Shown piece after piece: positions 20,500 through 36,000 of a stretch of DNA of 64,000 nt (position 1 is its first letter; every line of letters begins with the position of its first letter). The notes below the pieces were generated by a model. The model made no database searches. It saw only the letters and a program-made list of their open reading frames with translations, and was not told the DNA's origin. The translations under genes and the position numbers were made by a program. Source of the stretch: Hydractinia symbiolongicarpus (Eukaryota > Cnidaria > Hydrozoa > Anthoathecata > Hydractiniidae); NCBI RefSeq assembly GCF_029227915.1, contig NC_079884.1, positions 2,296,001 through 2,360,000 on the forward strand, read 5' to 3'.

Positions 20500-23400
20500 A
20501 TAAATGTTATAAATGAGTCATTTTGACTACAAGAAATAACATTCTTCCTAATTTGACATGATTGCAGGAACTTAGCGATTACACTGGTCGCTGTGGTAGC
20601 GCTTCATTTAAAAATTTAGATAAATAAATCATTCTTTACTGTGTGACCAATCCTAGCCGTTATCGCGCGCTGAAGAAATAGCGACAGTTTAGAAAACTAC
20701 ATCTCACTGACTCTCTAACGGTGTCAGTCCGTTTGAGTTACAACGGTTGGGTGACATATTCGTACCAACATGTATGTAGCGATATTTTTTCTGATGTTAC
20801 TAGGTTGCATCGCTCATAACAGTGAAACGATTGACTGTGGGACTTAATTGAACTAACTTTGGACTGTGACCTGTTAAATGTGATAAATGAGACAATTGGA
20901 CTCCAAGAAATAACATTCTTCTTAATTTGACGTGATTGCCTGAACTAAGCGATTACATTGGGCGCTGTGGCAGCGCTTCATTTAAAAATTTAGATAAATA
21001 AGTCATTCTTTACTGTGGGACCAATCCTAGCCGTTATCGCGCGCTGACGAAATATCGAAAGTTTCAAAAACTACATCTCACTGACTTTCTAACGGTGTCA
21101 GTCCGTTTGAGCTACAACGGTTGCGTCACACATTCGTACCAACATGTATTTAGTGATTTTCTTCCGATATTACTAAGTTGTATCGCTTTCAACAGTGAAA
21201 CAATTGACTGTGGGAATTAATTGAACTGATTTTGATCTGTGACCTTATAAATGTTATAAGTGAGATAATTGGACTCCAAGAAATAACAATCTTTTTAATT
21301 TGACATGATTGTGGGAAATCAGCGATTACATCAGGCTCTGTGGTAGCGCTTTATTTAAAAATTTAGATAAATATATCTTTTCTTTCTGTGGGATTAATCC
21401 TGGCCGTTAGCACCCGCTGAATAAATAGGAACAGCTCCAATGACTACATTTCGATGAACTTTCTAGCGGTATAAATCCGTTTGAGTTGCAACGGCTGCGT
21501 CACATATTCGTACCAACATGTATTTAGCGATAGTATTCGGATATTACTAGGTTGCATCGCTTTTAACAGTGAAACGTTTGATTGTGGGACTTAATTGAAC
21601 TGATTTTGGACTTTGACCTTATAAATGTGATAAATGAGGCAATATGACTACAAGAAATAACATTCTTCTTAATTTGACATGATTGCTGGAACTCAGCGAT
21701 TACCCTGGGCACTGTGGTAGCGCTTTATTTAAAAACTAATATAAATAAGTCGTTTTATACCGTGGGACCAGTCCTAGCCGTTAGTTCGCGCTGAAGAAAT
21801 AGAGACATTTTCAAAAACTACATCTCACTGACTTTTTAACGGTGTCAGTCCGTTTGAGTTACAACGGTTGCGTCACACATTCGTACCAACATGTATTTAG
21901 CGATAGTGTTCGGATATAACTAGTTTGCATCGATTTTAACAGTGAAACGTTTGACTGTGGGAGATAATTGAACTGATTTTGGACTTTGACCTTATAAATG
22001 TGATAAATGAGCCAGTTTGAATACAAGAAATAACATTCTTCTTAATTTGACATGATTGTGGGAACTCAACGGTTGCACAGGACCCCGTGGTAGCGATTCA
22101 TTTAAAAATTTAGATAAATAAGTCATTTTTACTGTGGGACCAATCCTAGCCGTTATCGCGCGCTGACGAAATAGCGAAAGTTTCAAAAACTACATCTCAC
22201 TGACTTTCTAACGGTGTCAGTCCGTTTGAGCTACAACGGTTGCGTCACACATTCGTACCAACATGTATTTAGTGATTTTCTTCCGATATTACTAAGTTGT
22301 ATCGCTTTCAACAGTGAAACAATTGACTGTGGGAATTAATTGAACTGATTTTGATCTGTGACCTTATAAATGTTATAAGTGAGATAATTGGACTCCAAGA
22401 AATAACAATCTTTTTAATTTGACATGATTGTGGGAAATCAGCGATTACATCAGGCTCTGTGGTAGCGCTTTATTTAAAAATTTAGATAAAAAAATCTTTT
22501 CTTACTGTGGGATTAATCCTGGCCGTTAGCACCCGCTGAATAAATAGGAACAGCTCCAAAGACTACATTTCGATGAACTTTCTAGCGGTATAAATCCGTT
22601 TGAGTTGCAACGGCTGCGTCACATATTCGTACCAACATGTATTTAGCGATAGTATTCGGATATTACTAGGTTGCATCGCTTTTAACAGTGAAACGTTTGA
22701 TTGTGGGACTTAATTGAACTGATTTTGGACTTTGACCTTATAAATGTGATAAATGAGGCAATATGACTACAAGAAATAACATTCTTCTTAATTTGACATG
22801 ATTGCTGGAACTCAGCGATTACCCTGGGCACTGTGGTGGCGCTTTATTTAAAAACTAATATAAATAAGTCGTTTTATACCGTGGGACCAGTCCTAGCCGT
22901 TAGTTCGCGCTGAAGAAATAGAGACATTTTCAAAAACTACATCTCACTGACTTTTTAACGGTGTCAGTCCGTTTGAGTTACAACGGTTGGGTCACATATT
23001 CGTACCAACATGTATGTAGCGATATTTTTTCTGATATTACTAGGTTGCATCGCTCTTAACAGTGAAGCGATTGACTGTGGGACTTAATTGAACTAACTTT
23101 GGACTGTGACCTGTTAAATGTGATAAATAAGACAATTGGACTCCAAGAAATAACATTCTTCTTAATTTGCCGTGATTACCTGAACTCAGCGATTACATTG
23201 GGCGCTGTGGCAGCGCTTCATTTAAAAATTTAGATAAATAAGTCATTCTTTACTGTGGGACCAATCCTGGCCGTTATCGCGCGCTGAAGAAATAGAGACA
23301 GTTTCAAAATCTCCATTTCATTGACTTTCTAACGGTCTAAATTTGTTTAAGTTACAACGGTTGCGTCACACATTCGTACCAACATGTATTTAGTGATTTT

Positions 23401-26400
23401 TTTTGGATATTCCTAAGTTGTACCGCTTTCAACAGTCAAACGATTGACTGTGGGACTTAATTGAACTGATTTTGGACTTTGACCTTATAAATGTTATAAA
23501 TGAGTCATTTTGACTACAAGAAATAACATTCTTCTTAATTTGACATGATTGCTGGAACTCAGCGATTACACTGGTCGCTGTGGTAGCGCTTCATTTAAAA
23601 ATTTAGATAAATAAATCATTCTTTACTGTGGGACCAATCCTAGCCGTTATCGCGCGCTGAATAAATAGGAACAGTTTCAAAGACTACATTTCATTGACTT
23701 TCTAGCGGTATAAATCCGTTTGAGTTACAACGGTTGCGTCACACATTCGTACCAACATGTATTTAGCGATAGTGTTCGGATATTACTAGTTTGCATCGAT
23801 TTTAACAGTGAAACGTTTGACTGTGGGACATAATTGAACTGATTTTGGACTTTGACCTTATAAATGTGATAAATGACCCAGTTTGAATACAAGAAATAAC
23901 ATTCTTCTTAATTTGACATGATTGTGGGAACTCAACGCTTGCACAGGACCCTGTTGTAGCGATTCATTTAAAAATTTAGATAAATAAGTCATTTTTACTG
24001 TGGGACCAATCCTAGCTGTTAGCGCGCGCTGAAGATATAGAGACAGTTTCAAAAACTCCATTTCATTGACTTTCTAACGGTGTCAATCCGTTTGAGTTAC
24101 AACGGTTGCGTCACACATTCGTACCAACATGTTCTTAGTGATTTTTTTCCGATATTCCAAAGTTGTATCGGTTTCAACAGTGAAACGATTGACTGTGAGA
24201 CTTAATTGAACTGATTTTAGACTTTGACCTTATAAATGTTATAAATGAGTCATTTTGACTACAAGAAATAACATTCTTCCTAATTTGACATGATTGCAGG
24301 AACTCAGCGATTACACTGGTCGCTGTGGTAGCGCTTCATTTAAAAATTTAGATAAATAAATCATTCTTTACTGTGTGACCAATCCTAGCCGTTATCGCGC
24401 GCTGAAGAAATAGCAACAGTTTCGAAAACTACATCTCACTGACTGTCTAACGGTGTCAGTCCGTTTGAGTTACAACGGTTGGGTGACATATTCGTACCAA
24501 CATGTATGTAGCGATATTTTTTCTGATGTTACTAGGTTGCATCGCTCTTAACAGTGAAACGATTGACTGTGGGACTTAATTGAACTAACTTTGGACTGTG
24601 ACCTGTTAAATGTGATAAATGAGACAATTGGACTCCAAGAAATAACATTCTTCTTAATTTGACGTGATTGCCTGAACTAAGCGATTACATTGGGCGCTGT
24701 GGCAGCGCTTCATTTAAAAATTTAGATAAATAAGTCATTCTTTACTGTGGGACCAATCCTAGCCGTTATCGCGCGCTGACGAAATATCGAAAGTTTCAAA
24801 AACTACATCTCACTGACTTTCTAACGGTGTCAGTCCGTTTGAGCTACAACGGTTGCGTCACACATTCGTACCAACATGTATTTAGTGATTTTCTTCCGAT
24901 ATTACTAAGTTGTATCGCTTTCAACAGTGAAACAATTGACTGTGGGAATTAATTGAACTGATTTTGATCTGTGACCTTATAAATGTTATAAGTGAGATAA
25001 TTGGACTCCAAGAAATAACAATCTTTTTAATTTGACATGATTGTGGGAAATCAGCGATTACATCAGGCTCTGTGGTAGCGCTTTATTTAAAAATTTAGAT
25101 AAATAAATCTTTTCTTACTGTGGGATTAATCCTGGCCGTTAGCACCCGCTGAATAAATAGGAACAGCTCCAATGACTACATTTCGATGAACTTTCTAGCG
25201 GTATAAATCCGTTTGAGTTGCAACGGCTGCGTCACATATTCGTACCAACATGTATTTAGCGATAGTATTCGGATATTACTAGGTTGCATCGCTTTTAACA
25301 GTGAAACGTTTGATTGTGGGACTTAATTGAACTGATTTTGGACTTTGACCTTATAAATGTGATAAATGAGGCAATATGACTACAAGAAATAACATTCTTC
25401 TTAATTTGACATGATTGCTGGAACTCAGCGATTACCCTGGGCACTGTGGTAGCGCTTTATTTAAAAACTAATATAAATAAGTCGTTTTATACCGTGGGAC
25501 CAGTCCTAGCCGTTAGTTCGCGCTGAAGAAATAGAGACATTTTCAAAAACTACATCTCACTGACTTTTTAACGGTGTCAGTCCGTTTGAGTTACAACGGT
25601 TGCGTCACACATTCGTACCAACATGTATTTAGCGATAGTGTTCGGATATTACTAGTTTGCATCGATTTTAACAGTGAAACGTTTGACTGTGGGAGATAAT
25701 TGAACTGATTTTGGACTTTGACCTTATAAATGTGATAAATGAGCCAGTTTGAATACAAGAAATAACATTCTTCTTAATTTGACATGATTGTGGGAACTCA
25801 ACGGTTGCACAGGACCCCGTGGTAGCGATTCATTTAAAAATGTAGATAAATAAGTCATTTTTACTGTGGGACCAATCCTAGCCGTTATCGCGCGCTGACG
25901 AAATAGCGAAAGTTTCAAAAACTACATCTCACTGACTTTCTAACGGTGTCAGTCCGTTTGAGCTACAACGGTTGCGTCACACATTCGTACCAACATGTAT
26001 TTAGTGATTTTCTTCCGATATTACTAAGTTGTATCGCTTTCAACAGTGAAACAATTGACTGTGGGAATTAATTGAACTGATTTTGATCTGTGACCTTATA
26101 AATGTTATAAGTGAGATAATTGGACTCCAAGAAATAACAATCTTTTTAATTTGACATGATTGTGGGAAATCAGCGATTACATCAGGCTCTGTGGTAGCGC
26201 TTTATTTAAAAATTTAGATAAAAAAATCTTTTCTTACTGTGGGATTAATCCTGGCCGTTAGCAGCCGCTGAATAAATAGGAACAGCTCCAAAGACTACAT
26301 TTCGATGAACTTTCTAGCGGTATAAATCCGTTTGAGTTGCAACGGCTGCGTCACATATTCGTACCAACATGTATTTAGCGATAGTATTCGGATATTACTA

Positions 26401-27000
26401 GGTTGCATCGCTTTTAACAGTGAAACGTTTGATTGTGGGACTTAATTGAACTGATTTTGGACTTTGACCTTATAAATGTGATAAATGAGGCAATATGACT
26501 ACAAGAAATAACATTCTTCTTAATTTGACATGATTGCTGGAACTCAGCGATTACCCTGGGCACTGTGGTAGCGCTTTATTTAAAAACTAATATAAATAAG
26601 TCGTTTTATACCGTGGGACCAGTCCTAGCCGTTAGTTCGCGCTGAAGAAATAGAGACATTTTCAAAAACTACATCTCACTGACTTTTTAACGGTGTCAGT
26701 CCGTTTAAGTTACAACGGTTGGGTCACATATTCGTACCAACATGTATGTAGCGATATTTTTTCTGATATTACTAGGTTGCATCGCTCTTAACAGTGAAGC
26801 GATTGACTGTGGGACTTAATTGAACTAACTTTGGACTGTGACCTGTTAAATGTGATAAATGAGACAATTGGACTCCAAGAAATAACATTCTTCTTAATTT
26901 GCCGTGATTGCCTGAACTCAGCGATTACATTGGGCGCTGTGGCAGCGCTTCATTTAAAAATTTAGATAAATAAGTCATTCTTTACTGTGGGACCAATCCT
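20500..27000 (+). repeat. 3.73-kb (10-monomer) duplicated block
   Basis: Private variants recur about 3731-3732 bases apart, for example gcctgaactaagcgattac near 20938 and 24669, the gaaatatcgaaagtttc variant near 21050 and 24781, and class a monomers at 21992 and 25724. Edges are approximate. Confidence 0.75.
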
Positions 27001-30000
27001 GGCCGTTATCGCGCGCTGAAGAAATAGAGACAGTTTCAAAATCTCCATTTCATTGACTTTCTAACGGTCTAAATTTGTTTAAGTTACAACGGTTGCGTCA
27101 CACATTCGTACCAACATGTATTTAGTGATTTTTTTTGGATATTCCTAAGTTGTACCGCTTTCAACAGTCAAACGATTGACTGTGGGACTTAATTGAACTG
27201 ATTTTGGACTTTGACCTTATAAATGTTATAAATGAGTCATTTTGACTACAAGAAATAACATTCTTCTTAATTTGACATGATTGCTGGAACTCAGCGATTA
27301 CACTGGTCGCTGTGGTAGCGCTTCATTTAAAAATTTAGATAAATAAATCATTCTTTACTGTGGGACCAATCCTAGCCGTTATCGCGCGCTGAATAAATAG
27401 GAAGAGTTTCAAAGACTACATTTCATTGACTTTCTAGCGGTATAAATCCGTTTGAGTTACAACGGTTGCGTCACACATTCGTACCAACATGTATTTAGCG
27501 ATAGTGTTCGGATATTACTAGTTTGCATCGATTTTAACAGTGAAACGTTTGATTGTGGGACTTAATTGAACTGATTTTAGACTTTGACCTTATAAATGTG
27601 ATAAATGAGGCAATATGACTACAAGAAATAACATTCTTCTTAATTTGACATGATTGCTGGAACTCAGCGATTACCCTGGGCACTGTGGTAGCGCTTTATT
27701 TAAAATCTAATATAAATAAGTCGTTTTATACCGTGGGACCAGTCCTAGCCGTTAGTTCGCGCTGAAGAAATAGAGACATTTTCAAAAACTACATCTCACT
27801 GACTTTTTAACGGTGTCAGTCCGTTTGAGTTACAACGGTTGGGTCACATATTCGTACCAACATGTATGTAGCGATATTTTTTCTGATATTACTAGGTTGC
27901 ATCGCTCTTAACAGTGAAGCGATTGACTGTGGGACTTAATTGAACTAACTTTGGACTGTGACCTGTTAAATGTGATAAATGAGACAATTGGACTCCAAGA
28001 AATAACATTCTTCTTAATTTGCCGTGATTGCCTGAACTCAGCGATTACATTGGGCGCTGTGGCAGCGCTTCATTTAAAAATTTAGATAAATAAGTCATTC
28101 TTTACTGTGGGACCAATCCTGGCCGTTATCGCACTCTGAAGAAATAGAGACAGTTTCAAAATCTCCATTTCATTGACTTTCTAACGGTCTAAATTTGTTT
28201 AAGTTACAACAGTTGCGTCACACATTCGTACCAACATGTATTTAGTTATTTTTTTTGGATATTCCTAAGTTGTACCGCTTTCAACAGTCAAACGATTGAC
28301 TGTGGGACTTAATTGAACTGATTTTGGACTTTGACCTTACAAATGTTATAAATGAGTCATTTTGACTACAAGAAATAACATTCTTCTTAATTTGACATGA
28401 TTGCTGGAACTCAACGATTACACTGGTCGCTGTGGTAGCGCTTCATTTAAAAATTTAGATAAATAAATCATTCTTTACTGTGGGACCAATCCTAGCCGTT
28501 ATCGCGCGCTGAATAAATAGGAACAGTTTCAAAGACTACATTTCATTGACTTTCTAGCGGTATAAATCCGTTTGAGTTACAACGGTTGCGTCACACATTC
28601 GTACCAACATGTATTTAGCGATAGTGTTCGGATATTACTAGTTTGCATCGATTTTAACAGTGAAACGTTTGACTGTGGGACATAATTGAACTGATTTTGG
28701 ACTTTGACCTTATAAATATGATAAATGAGCCAGTTTGAATACAAGAAATAACATTCTTCTTAATTTGACATGATTGTGGGAACTCAACGCTTGCACAGGA
28801 CCCTGTGGTAGCGATTCATTTAAAAATTTAGATAAATAAGTCATTTTTACTGTGGGACCAATCCTAGCTGTTAGCGCGCGCTGAAGATATAGAGACAGTT
28901 TCAAAAACTCCATTTCATTGACTTTCTAACGGTGTCAATCCGTTTGAGTTACAACGGTTGCGTCACACATTCGTACCAACATGTATTTAGTGATTTTTTT
29001 CGGATATTCCTAAGTTGTACCGCTTTCAACAGTCAAACGATTGACTGTGGGACTTAATTGAACTGATTTTGGACTTTGACCTTATAAATGTTATAAATGA
29101 GTCATTTTGACTACAAGAAATAACATTCTTATTAATTTGACATGATTGCCGGAACTCAGCGATTACACTTGTGCGCTGTGGTAACGCTTTATTTAAAAAC
29201 TTAGATAAATAAATCATTTTTTACTGTGGGACCAATCCTAGCCGTTATCGCGCGCTGAATAAATAGGAACAGTTTCAAAGACTACATTTCATTGACTTTC
29301 TAACGGTCTAAATTCGTTTGAGTTACAACGGTTGCGTCACACATTCGTACCAACATGTATTTAGCGATAGTGTTCGGATATTACTAGTTTGCATCGATAT
29401 TAACAGTGAAACGTTTGACTGTGGGACATAATTGAACTGATTTTGGACTTTGACCTTATAAATGTGATAAATGAGCCAGTTTGAATACAAGAAATAACAT
29501 TCTTCTTAATTTGACATGATTGTGGGAACTCAACGGTTGCACAGGACCCCGTGGTAGCGATTCATTTAAATATTTAGATAAATAAGTCATTTTTACTGTG
29601 GGACCAATCCTAGCCGTTAGCGCGCGCTGAAGATATAGAGACAGTTTCAAAAACTCCATTTCATTGACTTTCTAACGGTGTCAATCCGTTTGAGTTACAA
29701 CGGTTGCGTCACACATTCGTACCAACATGTATTTAGTGATTTTTTTTGGATATTCCTAAGTTGTGTCGCTTTCAACAGTCAAACGATTGACTGTGGGACT
29801 TAATTGAACTGATTTTAGACTTTGACCTTATAAATGTTATAAATGAGTCATTTTGACTACAAGAAATAACATTCTTCTTAATTTGACATGATTGCAGGAA
29901 CTTAGCGATTACACTGGTCGCTGTGGTAGCGCTTCATTTAAAAATTTAGATAAATAAATCATTCTTTACTGTGTGACCAATCCTAGCCGTTATCGCGCGC

Positions 30001-33000
30001 TGAAGAAATAGCGACAGTTTCGAAAACTACATCTCACTGACTGTCTAACGGTGTCAGTCCGTTTGAGCTACAACGGTTGCGTCACACATTCGTACCAACA
30101 TGTATTTAGTGATTTTCTTCCGATATTACTAAGTTGTATCGCTTTCAACAGTCAAACGATTGACGGTGGGACTTAATTGAACTGATTTTGGACTTTGACC
30201 TTATAAATGTGATAAATGAGCCAGTTTGAATACAAGAATTAACATTCTTCTTAGTTTGACATGATTGTGGGAACTCAACGGTTGCACAGGACCCTGTGGT
30301 AGCGATTCATTTAAAAATTTAGATAAATAAGTCATTTCTACTGTGGGACCAATCCTAGCCGTTAGCGCGCGCTGAAGATATAGAGACAGTTTCAAAATCT
30401 CCATTTCATTGACTTTCTAACGGTCTAAATTCGTTTGAGTTACAACGGTTGCGTCACACATTCGTACCAACATGTATTTAGTGATTTTTTTCGGATATTC
30501 CTAAGTTGTACCGCTTTCAACAGTCAAACGATTGACTGTGGGACTTAATTGAACTGATTTTGGACTTTGACCTTATAAATGTTATAAATGAGTCATTTTG
30601 ACTACAAGAAATAACATTCTTATTAATTTGACATGATTGCTGGAACTCAGCGATTACACTGGGCGCTGTGGTAACGCTTTATTTAAAAACTTAGATGAAT
30701 AAATCATTTTTTACTGTGGGACCAATCCTAGCCGTTATCGCGCGCTGAATAAATAGGAACAGTTTCAAAGACTACATTTCATTGACTTTCTAACGGTCTA
30801 AATTCGTTTGAGTCACAACGGTTGCGTCACACATTCGTACCAACATGTATTTAGCGATAGTGTTCGGATATTACTAGTTTGCATCGATTTTAACAGTGAA
30901 ACGTTTGACTGTGGGACATAATTGAACTGATTTTGGACTTTGACCTTATAAATGTGATAAATGAGCCAGTTTGAACACAGGAAATAACATTCTTCTTAAT
31001 TTGACATGATTGTGGGAACTCAACGGTTGCACATGACCCCGTGGTAGCGATTCATTTAAAAATTTAGATAAATAAATCATTCTTTACTGTGTGACCAATC
31101 CTAGCCGTTATCGCGCGCTGAAGAAATAGCGACAGTTTCGAAAACTACATCTCACTGACTGTCTAACGGTGTCAGTCCGTTTGAGCTACAACGGTTGCGT
31201 CACACATTAGTACCAACATGTATTTAGTGATTTTCTTCCGATATTACTAAGTTGTATCGCTTTCAACAGTGAAACAATTGACTGTGGGAATTAATTGAAC
31301 TGATTTTGATCTGTGACCTTATAAATGTTATAAGTGAGATAATTGGACTCCAAGAAATAACAATCTTTTTAATTTGACATGATTGTGGGAAATCAGCGAT
31401 TACATCAGGCTCTGTGGTAGCGCTTTATTTAAAAATTTAGATAAATAAATCTTTTCTTACTGTGGGATTAATCCTGGCCGTTAGCACCCGCTGAATAAAT
31501 AGGAACAGCTCCAAAGACTACATTTCGATGAACTTTCTAGCGGTATAAATCCGTTTGAGTTGCAACGGCTGCGTCACATATTCGTACCAACATGTATTTA
31601 GCGATAGTATTCGGATATTACTAGGTTGCATCGCTTTTAACAGTGAAACGTTTGATTGTGGGACTTAATTGAACTGATTTTGGACTTTGACCTTATAAAT
31701 GTGATAAATGAGGCAATATGACTACAAGAAATAACATTCTTCTTAATTTGACATGATTGCTGGAACTCAGCGATTACCCTGGGCACTGTGGTAGCGCTTT
31801 ATTTAAAAACTAATATAAATAAGTCGTTTTATACCGTGGGACCAGTCCTAGCCGTTATTTCGCGCTGAAGAAATAGAGACATTTTCAAAAACTACATCTC
31901 ACTGACTTTTTAACGGTGTCAGTCCGTTTGAGTTACAACGGTTGGGTCACATATTCGTACCAACATGTATGTAGCGATATTTTTTCTGATATTACTAGGT
32001 TGCATCGCTCTTAACAGTGAAGCGATTGACTGTGGGACTTAATTGAACTAACTTTGGACTGTGACCTGTTAAATGTGATAAATGAGACAATTGGACTCCA
32101 AGAAATAACATTCTTCTTAATTTGCCGTGATTGCCTGAACTCAGCGATTACATTGGGCGCTGTGGCAGCGCTTCATTTAAAAATTTAGTTAAATAAGTCA
32201 TTCTTTACTGTGGGACCAATCCTAGCCGTTATCGCGCGCTGAAGAAATAGAGACAGTTTCAAAATCTCCATTTCATTGACTTTCTAACGGTCTAAATTTG
32301 TTTGAGTTACAACGGTTGCGTCACACATTCGTACCAACATGTATTTAGTGATTTTTTTTGGATATTCCTAAGTTGTACCGCTTTCAACAGTCAAACGATT
32401 GACTGTGGGACTTAATTGAACTGATTTTGGACTTTGACCTTATAAATGTTATAAATGAGTCATTTTGACTACAATAAATAACATTCTTCTTAATTTGACA
32501 TGATTGCTGGAACTCAGCGATTACACTGGGCGCTGTGGTAACGCTTTATTTAAAAACTTAGATAAATAAATCATTTGTTACTGTGGGACCAATCCTAGCC
32601 GTTATCGCGCGCTGAATAAATAGGAACAGTTTCAAAGACTACATTTCATTGACTTTCTAGCGGTATAAATCCGTTTGAGTTACAACGGTTGCGTCACACA
32701 TTCGTACCAACATGTATTTAGCGATAGTGTTCGGATATTACTAGTTTGCATCGATTTTAACAGTGAAACGTTTGACTGTGGGACATAATTGAACTGATTT
32801 TGGACTTTGACCTTATAAATGTGATAAATGAGCCAGTTTGAATACAAGAAATAACATTCTTCTTAATTTGGCATGATTGTGGGAATTCAACGCTTGCACA
32901 GGACCCTGTGGTAGCGATTCATTTAAAAATTTAGATAAATAAGTCATTTTTACTGTGGGACCAATCCTAGCTGTTAGCGAGCGCTGAAGATATAGAGACA

Positions 33001-36000
33001 GTTTCAAAAACTCCATTTCATTGACTTTCTAACGGTGTCACTCCGTTTGAGTTACAACGGTTGCGTCACACATTCGTACCAACATGTTTTTAGTGATTTT
33101 TTTCCGATATTCCAAAGTTGTATCGGTTTCAACAGTGAAACGATTGACTGTGAGACTTAATTGAACTGATTTTAGACTTTGACCTAATAAATGTTATAAA
33201 TGAGTCATTTTGACTACAAGAAATAACATTCTTCCTAATTTGACATGATTGCAGGAACTCAGCGATTACACTGGTCGATGTGGTAGCGCTTCATTTAAAA
33301 ATTAGATAAATAAATCATTCTTTACTGTGTGACCAATCCTAGCCGTTATCGCGCGCTGAAGAAATAGCGACAGTTTCGAAAACTACATCTCACTGACTGT
33401 CTAACGGTGTCAGTCCGTTTGAGCTACAACGGTTGCGTCACACATTCGTACCAACATGTATTTAGTGATTTTCTTCCGATATTACTAAGTTGTATCGCTT
33501 TCAACAGTGAAACAATTGACTGTGGGAGTTAATTGAACTGATTTTGATCTGTGACCTTATAAATGTTATAAGTGAGATAATTGGACTCCAAGAAATAACA
33601 ATCTTTTTAATTTGACATGATTGTGGGAAATCAGCGATTACATCAGGCTCTGTGGTAGCGCTTTATTTAAAAATTTAGATAAATAAACCTTTTCTTACTG
33701 TGGGATTAATCCTGGCCGTTAGCACCCGCTGAATAAATAGGAACAGCTCCAAAGACTACATTTCGATGAACTTTTTAGCGGTATAAATCCGTTTGAGTTG
33801 CAACGGCTGCGTCACATATTCGTACCAACATGTATTTAGAGATAGTATTCGGATATTACTAGGTTGCATCGCTTTTAACAGTGAAACGTTTGATTGTGGG
33901 ACTTAATTGAACTGATTTTGGACTTTGACCTTATAAATGTGATAAATGAGGCAATATGACTACAAGAAATAACATTCTTCTTAATTTGACATGATTGCTG
34001 GAACTCAGCGATTACCCTGGGCACTGTGGTAGCGCTTTATTTAAAAACTAATATAATTAAGTCGTTTTATACCGTGGGACCAGTCATAGCCGTTAGTTCG
34101 CGCTGAAGAAATAGAGACATTTTCAAAAACTACATCTCACTGACTTTTTAACGGTGTCAGTCCGTTTGAGTTACAACGGTTGGGTCACATATTCGTACCA
34201 ACATGTATGTAGCGATATTTTTTCTCATATTACTAGGTTGCATCGCTCTTAACAGTGAAGCGATTGACTGTGGGACTTAATTGAACTAACTTTGGACTGT
34301 GACCTGTTAAATGTGATAAATGAGACAATTGGACTCCAAGAAATAACATTCTTCTTAATTTGCCGTGATTGCCTGAACTCAGCGATTACATTAGGCTCTG
34401 TGGTCGCGATTCAATTAAAAACTTAGATAAATAAATCATTTGTTACTGTGGGACCAATCCTAGCCGTTATCGCGCGCTGAATAAATAGGAACAGTTTCAA
34501 AGACTACATTTCATTGACTTTCTAGCGGTATAAATCCGTTTGAGTTACAACGGTTGCGTCACACATTCGTACCAACATGTATTTAGCGATAGTGTTCGGA
34601 TATTACTAGTTTGCATCGATTTTAACAGTGAAACGTTTGACTGTGGGACATAATTGAACTGATTTTGGACTTTGACCTTATAAATGTGATAAATGAGCCA
34701 GTTTGAATACAAGAAATAACATTCTTCTTAATTTGGCATGATTGTGGGAATTCAACGCTTGCACAGGACCCTGTGATAGCGATTCATTTAAAAATTTAGA
34801 TAAATAAGTCATTTTTACTGTGGGACCAATCCTAGCTGTTAGCGCGCGCTGAAGATATAGAGACAGTTTCAAAAACTCCATTTCATTGACTTTCTAACGG
34901 TGTCAATCCGTTTGAGTTACAACGGTTGCGTCACACATTCGTACCAACATGTTTTTAGTGATTTTTTTCCGATATTCCAAAGTTGTATCGGTTTCAACAG
35001 TGAAACGATTGACTGTGAGACTTAATTGAACTGATTTTAGACTTTGACCTAATAAATGTTATAAATGAGTCATTTTGACTACAAGAAATAACATTCTTCC
35101 TAATTTGACATGATTGCAGGAACTCAGCGATTACACTGGTCGATGTGGTAGCGCTTCATTTAAAAATTTAGATAAATAAATCATTCTTTACTGTGTGACC
35201 AATCCTAGCCGTTATCGCGCGCTGAAGAAATAGCGACAGTTTCGAAAACTACATCTCACTGACTGTCTAACGGTGTCAGTCCGTTTGAGCTACAACGGTT
35301 GCGTCACACATTCGTACCAACATGTATTTAGTGATTTTCTTCCGATATTACTAAGTTGTATCGCTTTCAACAGTGAAACAATTGACTGTGGGAGTTAATT
35401 GAACTGATTTTGATCTGTGACCTTATAAATGTTATAAGTGAGATAATTGGACTCCAAGAAATAACAATCTTTTTAATTTGACATGATTGTGGGAAATCAG
35501 CGATTACATCATGGTCTGTGGTAGCGCTTTATTTAAAAATTTAGATAAATAAATCTTTTCTTACTGTGGGATTAATCCTGGCCGTTAGCACCCGCTGAAT
35601 AAATAGGAACAGCTCCAAAGACTACATTTCGATGAACTTTCTAGCGGTATAAATCCGTTTGAGTTGCAACGGCTGCGTCACATATTCGTACCAACATGTA
35701 TTTAGCGATAGTATTCGGATATTACTAGGTTGCATCGCTTTTAACAGTGAAACGTTTGATTGTGGGACTTAATTGAACTGATTTTGGACTTTGACCTTAT
35801 AAATGTGATAAATGAGGCAATATGACTACAAGAAATAACATTCTTCTTAATTTGACATGATTGCTGGAACTCAGCGATTACCCTGGGCACTGTGGTAGCG
35901 CTTTATTTAAAAACTAATATAAATAAGTCGTTTTATACCGTGGGACCAGTCCTAGCCGTTAGTTCGCGCTGAAGAAATAGAGACATTTTCAAAAACTACA

